DNA of 64,000 bases from the NCBI GenBank assembly GCA_944320785.1, contig CALUIR010000002.1:124001-188000 (forward strand), read 5' to 3'. Of this stretch, positions 6,662 to 15,457 are shown one piece after another. The notes beneath the pieces were generated by a model. That model had not been told where the DNA came from. It saw nothing but the letters and a program-made list of their open reading frames with translations, and did no database searches. Every line of letters starts with the position of its first letter. Within the stretch, counting starts at the first letter, position 1. The DNA is from an uncultured Bacteroidaceae bacterium. Its GTDB lineage: Bacteria > Bacteroidota > Bacteroidia > Bacteroidales > Bacteroidaceae. A program made the position numbers and the translations under genes.

Positions 6662-9436
6662 ATGAAACGTATCTTCAATTTACTTTTATTGCTGCTTGTT
6701 TCCACGGTATTCTGTGTGCAGGCAGGTGCTGAGAACGAAGCCGAGGTGGCAAAACTGGGTACCATTCGTGGACGCATTGTGGACGCTGAGAAGCACGTCT
6801 TGCCGGGGGCTTCGGTGTATGTCGAGAATCTGAAAAACGGTACCATCAGTGACATCGACGGCTTCTATGTGTTGTCAAATTTGAAGCCTGGTGTGTATAA
6901 AATCAAAGTGACCTACGTGGGCTACCACCCGCAGGAATTCACCATGGAAGTAGGTGAGGGAAAGACCATCGAGAGGGAAATTGTGATGGATGAAGGCGTG
7001 GAATTGCAGGAAGTCGTTGTGCGGAGCGCTATGCAGGGGCAGCGCAAGGCGTTGAACGCCCAGAAGACGCAGATAGGCATCGTCAATATTGTGTCGGCTG
7101 ACCAAGTGGGCAAATTCCCAGATTCGAACATCGGCGATGCGCTGAAGCGCATCAGCGGCATCAATGTGCAGTACGACCAAGGCGAGGCGCGCTTTGGCCA
7201 GGTGCGCGGCACCTCCCCGGACTTAAGTTCCGTCACTATCAACGGCAACCGCCTGCCCTCCGCCGAAGGTGATATCCGCAACGTGCAACTTGACCTCATT
7301 CCGGCAGACATGATCCAGACCATCGAAGTGAATAAAGTGGTGACCTCGGACATGGACGGCGATGCCATCGGCGGTTCCATCAACTTGGTAACGAAAAGCA
7401 GTCCCTACCAGCGCGTATTCAACGCTATGGTGGGAAGTGGTTACAACGTAGTGAGCAAGGATGCACAGTTGAACTTGGGGCTTACTTACGGCGACCGTTT
7501 TTACAATGATAAGTTGGGCATCATGCTGTCTCTTTCTTACCAGAACGCACCTATCGGTTCAGACGATGTGGAATTTGAATACGACCGTGATGAAGACACC
7601 GGGGAGGTGTTCATCACTGACGCGGAAACCCGCCAGTACTACGTTACCCGCCAACGCCAAAGTTATTCGCTGTCGTTGGATTACGTCATCAACCCGAATC
7701 ATAAACTGATGTTCAAAGGCATCTATAACCGCCGCCATGATTGGGAAAACCGTTATGCGCAAGCCTTCAAGGACTTGGACAGCCCGGGTGAAATGGAATC
7801 AGAGATTGAGACGAAAGGCGGTTCTTCTGATAACCGCAACGCACGTTTGGAACTGCAGCAGACCATGGACCTTACCTTGAGCGGCGAACACCTGTTTGGA
7901 CGTTTGGGCATGGATTGGGCAGCGTCTTATTCGCGTGCCAGTGAAGACCGTCCGGAAGAACGTTATTTCAAACTGAAGCAGAAAGACTTGGATTTTGACA
8001 TTGTGGATGCAGGCAAACGCTTTCCGTATATTGACAATGACGTGAACCTCCATGATGGTTCTTGGGAAGTGGACGAACTGACAAACTCTAACCAAGACAT
8101 CCATGAAGAGGACATGAAGTTCCACTTGAACTTCGACCTCCCGTTGGTGCAAGGTGAATATGCGAACAAGTTGAAATTCGGCGCTAAATACGTCCGCAAA
8201 ACGAAAACGAAAGACATCAAGGCATACGATTATGTGGATGCTTACGGTGAAGACAATACGGAATACATGAGCCATCTTTCTACTCAAGTGCGTGACGGCT
8301 ACTTCCCTGGTGCCCAATACCGATCGATTGATTTCGTGCAGAAAGAGTATCTGGGTGAAATGGACTTCGCCCAAATGGCTGGGAATCCGGTTTGGGAAGA
8401 TTGGTCGGAGAATTATGATGCAACAGAGAATGTCACTTCTGCTTTCGTTCGTTTTGACCAGAATTTCACACCACGCCATCAGTTGGTTGTCGGTTTGCGT
8501 ATGGAAGCTACGCGTTTGAAATACCAAGGGTGGAATTGGAACGTGGATGAGGATGAGAACGAATCGTTGGTACACACAGGTGTACATAAGAACAATTACG
8601 TCAACTTCTTGCCCAGCGTGTTGTATAAATTCAATGTCAATGAGGACCTGAAGCTCCGTGCTTCGTTTACTGAGACATTGGCACGCCCGAAGTATTCTTC
8701 TTTGGTGCCGAGCGTCCACATCAACCTGCACGATGAGGAAGTGTCCATCGGCAATCCGGACTTGACGCCAACTTTGTCTTATAACTTTGATTTGAGTATG
8801 GATTATTACTTTAAAAGCATTGGCTTGGTGTCAGCAGGCGTGTTTTACAAACGGATTGACGACTTCATCGTGGATCAGCGCACAAGCGGGGCATATGAAG
8901 GTTATCCGGACATGGATTTTGACCGCATTACGAAGTCGGTGAACGGCGGTGATGCCAACTTGTTGGGCGTGGAAGTGGCTTATCAGCGCGATTTCGGTTT
9001 CATCGCTCCGGCCTTGAAGTGTTTGGGGCTTTACGGCAACTACACGTACACTTACACGGAAGTGGACAATTTCAACTTCGAGGGACGTGAGAATGAGAAA
9101 GGCTTGAGCTTGCCTGGATCGCCGAAACACACGGCCAATGCTTCGCTTTATTTTGAGAAGAAAGGCTTCAATGTGCGCCTTTCTTATAACTTCGCTTCGG
9201 CTTTCATCGATGAGATGGGTGAGCATGCGGAACTGGACCGTTACTATGATGCTGTGAACTATCTGGACGCGAATGCGAGCTATACGTTTGGCCGGAAAGT
9301 GCGCTGCACGGTGTATGCCGAGGCATCGAATCTGCTGAACCAACCTTTGCGTTACTACCAAGGCAAGGAGGAGCGTACGATGCAGGCTGAATATTATGGC
9401 GTGAAAGCAAATGCGGGCGTGAAAATTAGCTTTTGA
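6662..9436 (+). CDS. TonB-dependent outer-membrane receptor
   Basis: The start at 6662 follows AAAAGGA and gives a proper signal peptide (MKRIFNLLLLLLVSTVFCVQAGA); the frame is open further upstream but without a plausible leader. The 924-aa protein has a carboxypeptidase-regulatory-like domain (about 30-105: GRIVDAEKHVLPGASVYVEN), a plug domain (about 115-230: VGKFPDSNIGDALKRISGI and IQTIEVNKVVTSDMDG) and a long beta-barrel ending in ANAGVKISF. The plug sequence is that of the TonB receptor subgroup found alone, without SusD. A phosphoesterase gene lies 68 bp downstream, and such pairs are common in Bacteroidetes. It takes up an unknown ligand, perhaps a phosphorylated compound, across the outer membrane using TonB energy. 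Confidence 0.9.
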   Translation: MKRIFNLLLLLLVSTVFCVQAGAENEAEVAKLGTIRGRIVDAEKHVLPGASVYVENLKNGTISDIDGFYVLSNLKPGVYKIKVTYVGYHPQEFTMEVGEGKTIEREIVMDEGVELQEVVVRSAMQGQRKALNAQKTQIGIVNIVSADQVGKFPDSNIGDALKRISGINVQYDQGEARFGQVRGTSPDLSSVTINGNRLPSAEGDIRNVQLDLIPADMIQTIEVNKVVTSDMDGDAIGGSINLVTKSSPYQRVFNAMVGSGYNVVSKDAQLNLGLTYGDRFYNDKLGIMLSLSYQNAPIGSDDVEFEYDRDEDTGEVFITDAETRQYYVTRQRQSYSLSLDYVINPNHKLMFKGIYNRRHDWENRYAQAFKDLDSPGEMESEIETKGGSSDNRNARLELQQTMDLTLSGEHLFGRLGMDWAASYSRASEDRPEERYFKLKQKDLDFDIVDAGKRFPYIDNDVNLHDGSWEVDELTNSNQDIHEEDMKFHLNFDLPLVQGEYANKLKFGAKYVRKTKTKDIKAYDYVDAYGEDNTEYMSHLSTQVRDGYFPGAQYRSIDFVQKEYLGEMDFAQMAGNPVWEDWSENYDATENVTSAFVRFDQNFTPRHQLVVGLRMEATRLKYQGWNWNVDEDENESLVHTGVHKNNYVNFLPSVLYKFNVNEDLKLRASFTETLARPKYSSLVPSVHINLHDEEVSIGNPDLTPTLSYNFDLSMDYYFKSIGLVSAGVFYKRIDDFIVDQRTSGAYEGYPDMDFDRITKSVNGGDANLLGVEVAYQRDFGFIAPALKCLGLYGNYTYTYTEVDNFNFEGRENEKGLSLPGSPKHTANASLYFEKKGFNVRLSYNFASAFIDEMGEHAELDRYYDAVNYLDANASYTFGRKVRCTVYAEASNLLNQPLRYYQGKEERTMQAEYYGVKANAGVKISF

Positions 9437-9449
9437 GTGAATAAAGTCT

Positions 9450-9468
9450 GCCGCCCTTCCGGGGCGGC
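9450..9468 (+). other. Hairpin between receptor and phosphoesterase genes
   Basis: GCCGCCC (9450-9456) pairs with GGGCGGC (9462-9468) over a TTCCG loop, 13 bp after the receptor stop. Only a short T stretch follows, so it may reduce rather than end transcription into the phosphoesterase gene. Confidence 0.5.
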
Positions 9469-9504
9469 GACATTTTGTGTTACATATATAAAAAAAGAGG
9501 AAGT

Positions 9505-10455
9505 ATGATAAAGAGTTTATTGAGAAAGGGATTGGTGCTGGCTGTGTTGGCGGTGGCATCGGCGGCCGCGTGGGCGCAGGATCCGGCGGAGTGGAAGACA
9601 CTAGACGGAGATTTCAACTTGTACTTGTGCAATGACTTGGGACGTAACGGGTATTATGACCAAAAGCCTATCGCGGAACTGATGGGGCGTATGGCAGAGA
9701 CGGTGGACGTGGAGTGCGTGGTGGCTGCGGGCGACGTGCATCACTTCGAGGGCGTGCGTAGCGTGGACGACCCTTTGTGGATGACGAATTACGAACTGGT
9801 GTACAGCCATCCGGAACTGATGCTGCCTTGGTATCCTATTTTGGGCAACCATGAATATCGTGGAAGCACACAGGCGGTGCTGGACTATTCAGGCGTGAGC
9901 GCACGTTGGCAGATGCCCGCCCGTTACTACACGAAAGTGCTGGAGGACGATGGCATCACGCTTCGCTTGGTGATGATTGACACGCCGCCATTGCTCGACA
10001 AGTACCGCGAAGACACGGAGAAGTACCCTGACGCAGGTCAACAGGACATGGATGCGCAACTGGCATGGCTGGACAGCACGCTTTCCGCCGCGCGGGAGGA
10101 CTGGGTGTTAGTCGTTGGCCACCATCCCATCTATGCTGACACGGACAAGGACGATAGCGAGCGTGCGGACATGCAGCGCCGCGTGGACACTATCTTGCGT
10201 CGATACGGGAACGTGGACATGTACCTGTGTGGGCATATCCACAACTTTCAGCACATCCGTGTGGAGGGTAGCGGGATAGACTATGTGGTGAATAGTTCCG
10301 CATCACTCTCACGCAAGGTGGAGCCTGTGGATGGCACAGTATTCTGTAGCGGTGAGACAGGCTATTCTGTCATCTCCGTGGCGAAGGATTCGCTTGTGCT
10401 TTCGATGGTGAACAAGGAGGGAAAGGTGCTGCACCGCGTGCGGCGCGTGAAATGA
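9505..10455 (+). CDS. Secreted calcineurin-like metallophosphoesterase
   Basis: ATG 9505 follows AGAGGAAG and gives a signal peptide (MIKSLLRKGLVLAVLAVASAAAWAQ). The 316-aa protein shows most metallophosphoesterase motifs: VVAAGDVHH, LGNHEYRG, VVGHHPIYAD and LCGHIHNFQH; the first, usually DxH, appears degenerate (LCNDLGRNGYY). The layout resembles purple-acid-phosphatase-like enzymes that hydrolyse phosphomonoesters in the periplasm with two bound metal ions. It is probably cotranscribed with the TonB receptor ahead of it, which suggests dephosphorylation of whatever the receptor imports, or of a substrate at the surface before uptake. Confidence 0.88.
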   Translation: MIKSLLRKGLVLAVLAVASAAAWAQDPAEWKTLDGDFNLYLCNDLGRNGYYDQKPIAELMGRMAETVDVECVVAAGDVHHFEGVRSVDDPLWMTNYELVYSHPELMLPWYPILGNHEYRGSTQAVLDYSGVSARWQMPARYYTKVLEDDGITLRLVMIDTPPLLDKYREDTEKYPDAGQQDMDAQLAWLDSTLSAAREDWVLVVGHHPIYADTDKDDSERADMQRRVDTILRRYGNVDMYLCGHIHNFQHIRVEGSGIDYVVNSSASLSRKVEPVDGTVFCSGETGYSVISVAKDSLVLSMVNKEGKVLHRVRRVK

Positions 10456-10589
10456 TTACACTCGTTTGATGTAACATATCACTGCTGATGCCCGGGATAG
10501 GGGGGATGTTCCCTCCTGCTTCGGGCGCGGCTTTTCTATGCCCGCCTGTGCGGAATGCTATCCTGCACGGGTAGCATAGAAATAGAAAA

Positions 10590-10621
10590 AGGAGAGAAGC
10601 CTCTTGCTAAGCTTCTCTCCT
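10590..10621 (-). terminator. Terminator of tRNA-Leu / metallophosphoesterase
   Basis: A perfect 11-bp inverted repeat (AGGAGAGAAGC at 10590-10600 and GCTTCTCTCCT at 10611-10621) with a 10-nt loop. On the minus strand it is followed by TTTTTCTATTTC, so it fits as the tRNA-Leu terminator; on the plus strand it lies downstream of the phosphoesterase gene. Confidence 0.75.
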
Positions 10622-10626
10622 GTGAG

Positions 10627-10708
10627 TGCGGCTGAAGGGACTCGAACCCCCACGGCTTTCGCCACCAGATCCTAAGTCTGGCGCGGCTACCAATTACGCC
10701 ACAGCCGC
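10627..10708 (-). tRNA. tRNA-Leu (anticodon UAG)
   Basis: The minus strand folds as a class II tRNA: acceptor GCGGCTG / CAGCCGC (ends at 10708 and 10628) with discriminator A, an anticodon stem CCAGA / TCTGG around loop CTTAGGA (anticodon TAG at 10672-10674), a long variable arm (GGCGAAAGCC) and a T-arm with GGTTCGAGTCC. CCA is not encoded. The gene reads CUA leucine codons. Confidence 0.95.
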
Positions 10709-10731
10709 CCGTTGGTTTCCCGATGTGGGGA

Positions 10732-10763
10732 CAAAGGTAAGGTAAACGCTTGGAACGTGCAAA
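10732..10763 (-). promoter_or_regulatory. Promoter of tRNA-Leu
   Basis: On the minus strand TTTG (10760-10763), 20 bp, then TACCTTTG (10732-10739): an exact match to the Bacteroidetes primary promoter. It lies 23 bp ahead of the tRNA. Confidence 0.8.
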
Positions 10764-10774
10764 TATTCCGTCCT

Positions 10775-11800
10775 TTAATTTCCTTGCTGTGCTTTCAGGT
10801 ACGCCCGTGCCTGTTCGATGAGGGTATCGCGCCCCCGCGTCACGTCGTCATCGAGCAGGGCAACACGCACGTCCGGCTCAATGCCGAACTCAATGTGCTT
10901 CCCTTCTGCATCGAGGTGGGGACTAGAGGAATAGCGCACACTCCATCCGTTGGGAAGCTCAGATGACATGGGTAGGCCTGCACCCCCACCCGTGCGGTCG
11001 CCCATCGTGGTGACGCGGGGTAGCGTACGCATGGCATTGACGAATTCGTTCGTTGCGCTGTACGATCGGCGGTTACATAGCACCACGCAGTTCTTTTGCC
11101 AGCGCAGGCGCGGCGATGGTTCCAGCCATACTGGCTCTGGGTCGCTGAAATCGCTGTGTCCTTTGCCCGTTTTGTGCAGGATATAGCCCGTCAGCACTCG
11201 CTCATTGGTGAAACGTGCGGCTAGGCGTGTAGCGTTGGTGAGCGTGCCGCCCCCGTTGTGACGCACATCGATGATCAGCCCGTCGCACACGGCCACGTCG
11301 GCCAGCATCTGGTCAAGGTTTCCCTCCCCGATGGCATTTGCGAAACTCTCGTAGCGCACGTAGGCAATGTTGTCCTCCAATATTTTGTACTTTAGTCCGC
11401 TGGCAATGCAGTAGTCCGTACCGAGGTATGCCTCCGCCACTTCTGTGTCGAAATTGGCGGGATAGTCTTCATACCACTTCCAGTACCGTGCTACATCGCC
11501 TGCCGCATATAGGTTCACATGCCCATCGCGCAGTTCTGCCAACATTTCGGCCAGCACCTCGAACAGTTCCCTCGCCGTCATGTCCGCCGAGATGCGTACC
11601 CGGTAGCGGCGGTACACTTCATCCCAGTCCAGCCCGTATTCCTGCCCCTTGTAGTCTAGGAAGCAATACTCCTCATCGATGATTTGCCAAAGTGCTTCGA
11701 AGTTCCCCATGGGTGTGTCATCCGGCATTTCCTCGCGGATGCAGGCGGCGCATGCCAGCAAGGCAACAGTCGCAAGGCAAGCCATGATAATATTCCTCAT
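10775..11800 (-). CDS. S41-family peptidase, lipoprotein
   Basis: The 341-aa protein begins with a lipoprotein signal (LLACAAC, Cys at residue 20). It has the S41 tail-specific protease core: LRDGHVNLY before the domain, DGLIIDVRHNGGG, and the nucleophile region NRRSYSATNEF, with Ser in the usual place, followed by TGGGAGLPM. The N-terminal part is short and the usual PDZ domain is mostly lacking, as in many Bacteroidetes S41 lipoproteins. It would act in the periplasm or on the outer membrane on unknown protein substrates. Its ATG overlaps the stop of the DUF3316 gene by 4 bp, so it is the last gene of a parC operon. Confidence 0.88.
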   Translation of the reverse strand: MRNIIMACLATVALLACAACIREEMPDDTPMGNFEALWQIIDEEYCFLDYKGQEYGLDWDEVYRRYRVRISADMTARELFEVLAEMLAELRDGHVNLYAAGDVARYWKWYEDYPANFDTEVAEAYLGTDYCIASGLKYKILEDNIAYVRYESFANAIGEGNLDQMLADVAVCDGLIIDVRHNGGGTLTNATRLAARFTNERVLTGYILHKTGKGHSDFSDPEPVWLEPSPRLRWQKNCVVLCNRRSYSATNEFVNAMRTLPRVTTMGDRTGGGAGLPMSSELPNGWSVRYSSSPHLDAEGKHIEFGIEPDVRVALLDDDVTRGRDTLIEQARAYLKAQQGN

Positions 11801-12666
11801 AATCTCTTTCCATTGTAAGTTTGGTACACAGGTACGGCTTTCGGCCTTTTACCCCTTATACGGTAGAATGTCCTCACGAACCCTGCCATCAGTGTGTGTG
11901 AGTAACGGTGGAAACGCAATCCTCCCGCTGTGCTTTGCTCCAAGTCGCACAGATAGGCTATGCGTAGTTTGGCGTTCCTTACGGGAAGGTCCACGCTCAG
12001 CACCTGTCGTGTTGAAGGGCGATTGTACAGCGAGGTGAAATGGAGGATGCCCTCCGTATTGCCCAAAGCGAATATCTCGTAGTATGACTGACGGTAGTCC
12101 GGCGCGAACGCCATCCCTAGCAACGGTATGTCTATTTGGTAGCGCAGGGTGACAGGATACCGCTTCAGTCGCACATTACAAATGGCCATGCCCGATGCCG
12201 ATAAACCGGCAGATGCCCGCACTGACCCGGGATTATTCGAATTCCTTGGATTATATGTGCCATTTCCCCCGATTTCGCCCATTGCTCCTGCCAGTAGCTT
12301 CAGCCAGCGGTTGACGGGAAAGTGCCAATGCATCCCGTAGTTCCAGTCGGCGGATGCCGAGAGGCAATGATTGCTTCCTTGGCGGTTGTGTGTGTAGCTT
12401 ATTCCGGCGTGGAATAGGCTCTGCACGGATACTCTCCCATTCAGCAGGCGGGTCATCCGCATGGACTCGCGCAACACCTTGGCCTCGATGCCCCTGTATT
12501 CATAAGGCGACAGGTAGGTGTCGTACACGTTGGCATGCCCGATGCCGTACAGCGTGGCTCGCACGGCGTAGCGGTGCGCCAGCGACGCGTCAAGTGTTTG
12601 CCCGGTACAGGCAATGCAGACTGCCAGCCCGACGATGCATGACAATATCCGGCGGCAGGCTTTCAT
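11797..12666 (-). CDS. DUF3316-type outer-membrane protein
   Basis: The 289-aa protein has a signal peptide (MKACRRILSCIVGLAVCIACTGQ) and a strand-rich body containing DTYLSPYEYRG near the N-terminus, which I recognise as the DUF3316 hallmark region. Amphipathic strands such as VTLRYQIDIPLLG and KLRIAYLCDL suggest an outer-membrane barrel. The gene overlaps parC upstream and the S41 gene downstream by 4 bp each (ATGA junctions). Function is unknown. Confidence 0.75.
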   Translation of the reverse strand: MKACRRILSCIVGLAVCIACTGQTLDASLAHRYAVRATLYGIGHANVYDTYLSPYEYRGIEAKVLRESMRMTRLLNGRVSVQSLFHAGISYTHNRQGSNHCLSASADWNYGMHWHFPVNRWLKLLAGAMGEIGGNGTYNPRNSNNPGSVRASAGLSASGMAICNVRLKRYPVTLRYQIDIPLLGMAFAPDYRQSYYEIFALGNTEGILHFTSLYNRPSTRQVLSVDLPVRNAKLRIAYLCDLEQSTAGGLRFHRYSHTLMAGFVRTFYRIRGKRPKAVPVYQTYNGKRL

Positions 12667-15341
12667 TCAAACAGTTTCATTTGACCCGTGATTTCATCGA
12701 TGATGTCGTTCTCGCTTTTTCCGTTATCAGGGTCAAGGTTTTCCTCATCGGGCGTTTCTTTCGGTTTCTGTTCAGGTTGCGTTTCAGGGAAACGCGTTGG
12801 GCTTAATTCCCGGATGGAATCAATCTCATAAGTGGTGATGCGTTTTCCCTTTGCTTTGTAACTTTTTATGCCGACAAAGGTATCCACATCGATGGCCATC
12901 GGGTTGCGGAAACTGTCTTTCCCGCCCATTGTGACTTCGATGCGGGGATAATATTCATCTGTCAACAGGGCGAGCCGGCTGTCTTTGTTGTCCCCCAAGA
13001 AACTTTGCTTTTTTGCGGTAAGCTCGAAGGCGAAGCGTTTCAGGTAAGGATATCCTTGCTGATCGGCATCATAGAGGACAGCCGACCATGTCTTGTGCGG
13101 GTCGAACTTTTCTATAATCTTAATGTTGTTCTCGTAATGGTTGCTTTGGTCGAAATTCGTGGTGTAAAATTCCCCGTTATCTAATATGATGAGAATGTGG
13201 TCATCCCCTTGGAACTCCCCTAGGTAGTCGCCTCGCCCGTCATAGTTGAGGCGCAAGATGTCGCGGTCGAACCATACTTTCCGTCCTCCCAACGTGGAGG
13301 CGCCATGTTGCTTCAAGGCGATTTTGTGTACATCATTTTTGGTCAGTATGTTCCCCATAGATTGCCGTCCTTTGATAAGCACTTCGCCGAAGTCTTTTTC
13401 GAAGATGATTTTCTTGATGCGCGGATTCGGTTTTAAGGTCACTTTGATGATTTCGGCTTCTCCATTAGGATTAGCGCTGAAATAAATGACCTTTGAACCG
13501 GGCGTTCCTTGTGTCAGGTCGTATTCGCGCTCTCGTGTCATGGCTGTGACGTTGAAGCGTTTGATGTAATAGTAGCCATCTTTCCCGTCGCGGTACACGG
13601 CGTTGTAGATGGTTCGCTTGTCATTCTTTTTGAACACATTGACATAGAGGACGTTTTTGCCGATAAACATTTTGTCTTGCACACGGACGATTTTGAACTT
13701 TCCATCCCGATAGAATATGATGATGTCATCGATGTCTGAGCAGTTGGCTATGAATTCGTCTTTCTTCAGCCCCGTCCCGATAAATCCGTCTTCACGGTTG
13801 ATATATAACTTCTCGTTAGCTTCCGCCACTTTGGTTGCTTCGATTGTGTCAAAGTTGCGCACTTCTGTCTTGCGGGGATATTTTCCTCCGTATTTTTCTT
13901 TTAACATGCGGAACCATTCTATCGTGTATTCGGTGATATGCTCCAACTGCGAGTTTATTTCTTTTATTTCGGCTTGCAACTTGGCAATGTTTTCATCGGC
14001 TTTGTCTTTGTTGAACTTCAAGATTCGTCCCATTTTGATTTCCATCAGTTTCAGGATGTCATCTTTGGTGACTTCCCGGATGAAAGAGGGGTAGAACGGG
14101 GTGAGACGTTCATCGATATGTTCGCATGCCTCGTCCATGGTGCGTGCTTGTTCGAATTCTTTGTCTTTATAGATACGTTCTTCAATGAAGATTTTTTCGA
14201 GCGAAGCAAAATGGAGTGTTTCCAATAGTTCGGATTTGCGGATTCCCAGTTCCTTTTGCAAGAGAGAACGCGTACTGTCTGTTGATTTGCGTAACACGTC
14301 ACTGACGGTGAGGAAGTGGGGCTTTTGGTCATCAATGACGCAACAGTTTGGCGAGATGCTTATTTCGCAATCCGTGAAAGCATAAAGTGCATCTATGGCT
14401 TTGTCTGAGGAAGTGCCGGGCGTAAGGTGTACTAAAATTTCCGCATGTTCAGATGTGTTGTCATCCACTTTGCGTATCTTTATTTTCCCTTTGTCATTGG
14501 CTTTTAAAATTGATTCGATAAGTGATGTGGTCGTTTTTCCGTAAGGTATTTCTGTGATGACCAATGTCTTGTTGTCTATTTTCAGAATTTTGGCTCTGAT
14601 TTTGATGTTGCCTCCTCGTTTGCCGTCGTTGTATTTGGAAACATCAATAGAGCCTCCGGTCTGGAAATCCGGGAAAAGTTGGAATGGTTCTTCTTTCAGG
14701 TAGGCTATGGATGCATCGCATAATTCGTTGAAATTGTGGGGGAGAATTTTGGAAGATAAGCCTACTGCGATACCTTCTACTCCTTGTGCCAGCAGAAGGG
14801 GGAATTTGACGGGCAATGTGATGGGTTCTTTGTTTCGCCCATCGTAGGAATATTTCCATTCTGTCGTTTTTGGGTTGAATACGACTTCCAGTGCAAATTT
14901 TGACAGTCGGGCTTCTATGTAACGAGGCGCGGCGGCATCATCGCCTGTCAGGATGTTTCCCCAGTTGCCTTGGCAATCTATCAACAGGTCTTTCTGCCCT
15001 AATTGCACCAAGGCATCTCCAATGGAAGCGTCCCCATGCGGGTGGAACTGCATGGTGTGGCCTACGATGTTTGCCACTTTGTTGTATCTTCCATCGTCCA
15101 ACCGTTTCATGGAATGGAGGATTCGGCGTTGGACGGGTTTTAGCCCGTCGTTGATGTGGGGGACAGCACGTTCCAGAATTACATAGGAGGCATAATCCAG
15201 AAACCAATTCTGGTACATGCCGGTCAGTTGGTGCTTGACGTTTTCATCATGGATGACGGGCTTGTATTCGGAGTGGCTCACATCCTCTGTTGTATCTTCT
15301 TGTTCGATAGCTCCCTCTTTGTCTGTCAAATCGTCAATCAT
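12663..15341 (-). CDS. parC: DNA topoisomerase IV subunit A
   Basis: The 892-aa protein carries the type IIA topoisomerase breakage-reunion core: LKPVQRRILHSM, the quinolone-region HPHGDASIGDALVQL and the catalytic tyrosine at residue 141 in AAPRYIEARLS. The C-terminal third has degenerate beta-pinwheel blades (KIVRVQDK, GYYYIKRFNV, DGEFYTTNFD). An acidic tail of about 60 residues ends in GQMKLFE. With ParE it decatenates daughter chromosomes. Bacteroidetes ParC proteins resemble GyrA, and the insertions plus pinwheel type favour ParC; a GyrA assignment is the only real alternative. It heads the operon with DUF3316 and the S41 protease, an odd pairing of a replication enzyme with envelope proteins. 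Confidence 0.88.
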   Translation of the reverse strand: MIDDLTDKEGAIEQEDTTEDVSHSEYKPVIHDENVKHQLTGMYQNWFLDYASYVILERAVPHINDGLKPVQRRILHSMKRLDDGRYNKVANIVGHTMQFHPHGDASIGDALVQLGQKDLLIDCQGNWGNILTGDDAAAPRYIEARLSKFALEVVFNPKTTEWKYSYDGRNKEPITLPVKFPLLLAQGVEGIAVGLSSKILPHNFNELCDASIAYLKEEPFQLFPDFQTGGSIDVSKYNDGKRGGNIKIRAKILKIDNKTLVITEIPYGKTTTSLIESILKANDKGKIKIRKVDDNTSEHAEILVHLTPGTSSDKAIDALYAFTDCEISISPNCCVIDDQKPHFLTVSDVLRKSTDSTRSLLQKELGIRKSELLETLHFASLEKIFIEERIYKDKEFEQARTMDEACEHIDERLTPFYPSFIREVTKDDILKLMEIKMGRILKFNKDKADENIAKLQAEIKEINSQLEHITEYTIEWFRMLKEKYGGKYPRKTEVRNFDTIEATKVAEANEKLYINREDGFIGTGLKKDEFIANCSDIDDIIIFYRDGKFKIVRVQDKMFIGKNVLYVNVFKKNDKRTIYNAVYRDGKDGYYYIKRFNVTAMTREREYDLTQGTPGSKVIYFSANPNGEAEIIKVTLKPNPRIKKIIFEKDFGEVLIKGRQSMGNILTKNDVHKIALKQHGASTLGGRKVWFDRDILRLNYDGRGDYLGEFQGDDHILIILDNGEFYTTNFDQSNHYENNIKIIEKFDPHKTWSAVLYDADQQGYPYLKRFAFELTAKKQSFLGDNKDSRLALLTDEYYPRIEVTMGGKDSFRNPMAIDVDTFVGIKSYKAKGKRITTYEIDSIRELSPTRFPETQPEQKPKETPDEENLDPDNGKSENDIIDEITGQMKLFE

Positions 15342-15378
15342 ATATATTTAAATTCCTTAATCCTGAATGATATGCAGG

Positions 15379-15386
15379 CAAAAATA
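15379..15386 (-). promoter_or_regulatory. Candidate -7 box of parC
   Basis: The minus strand reads TATTTTTG, matching TAnnTTTG, 37 bp before the parC start; no clear -33 box is present. Confidence 0.35.
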
Positions 15387-15457
15387 CGAATTTTCTCATG
15401 AAAAATCATTTACTTTGCGCATTATTTAAGCATTAGAAAGGAATAAAGAGAAAGAAT

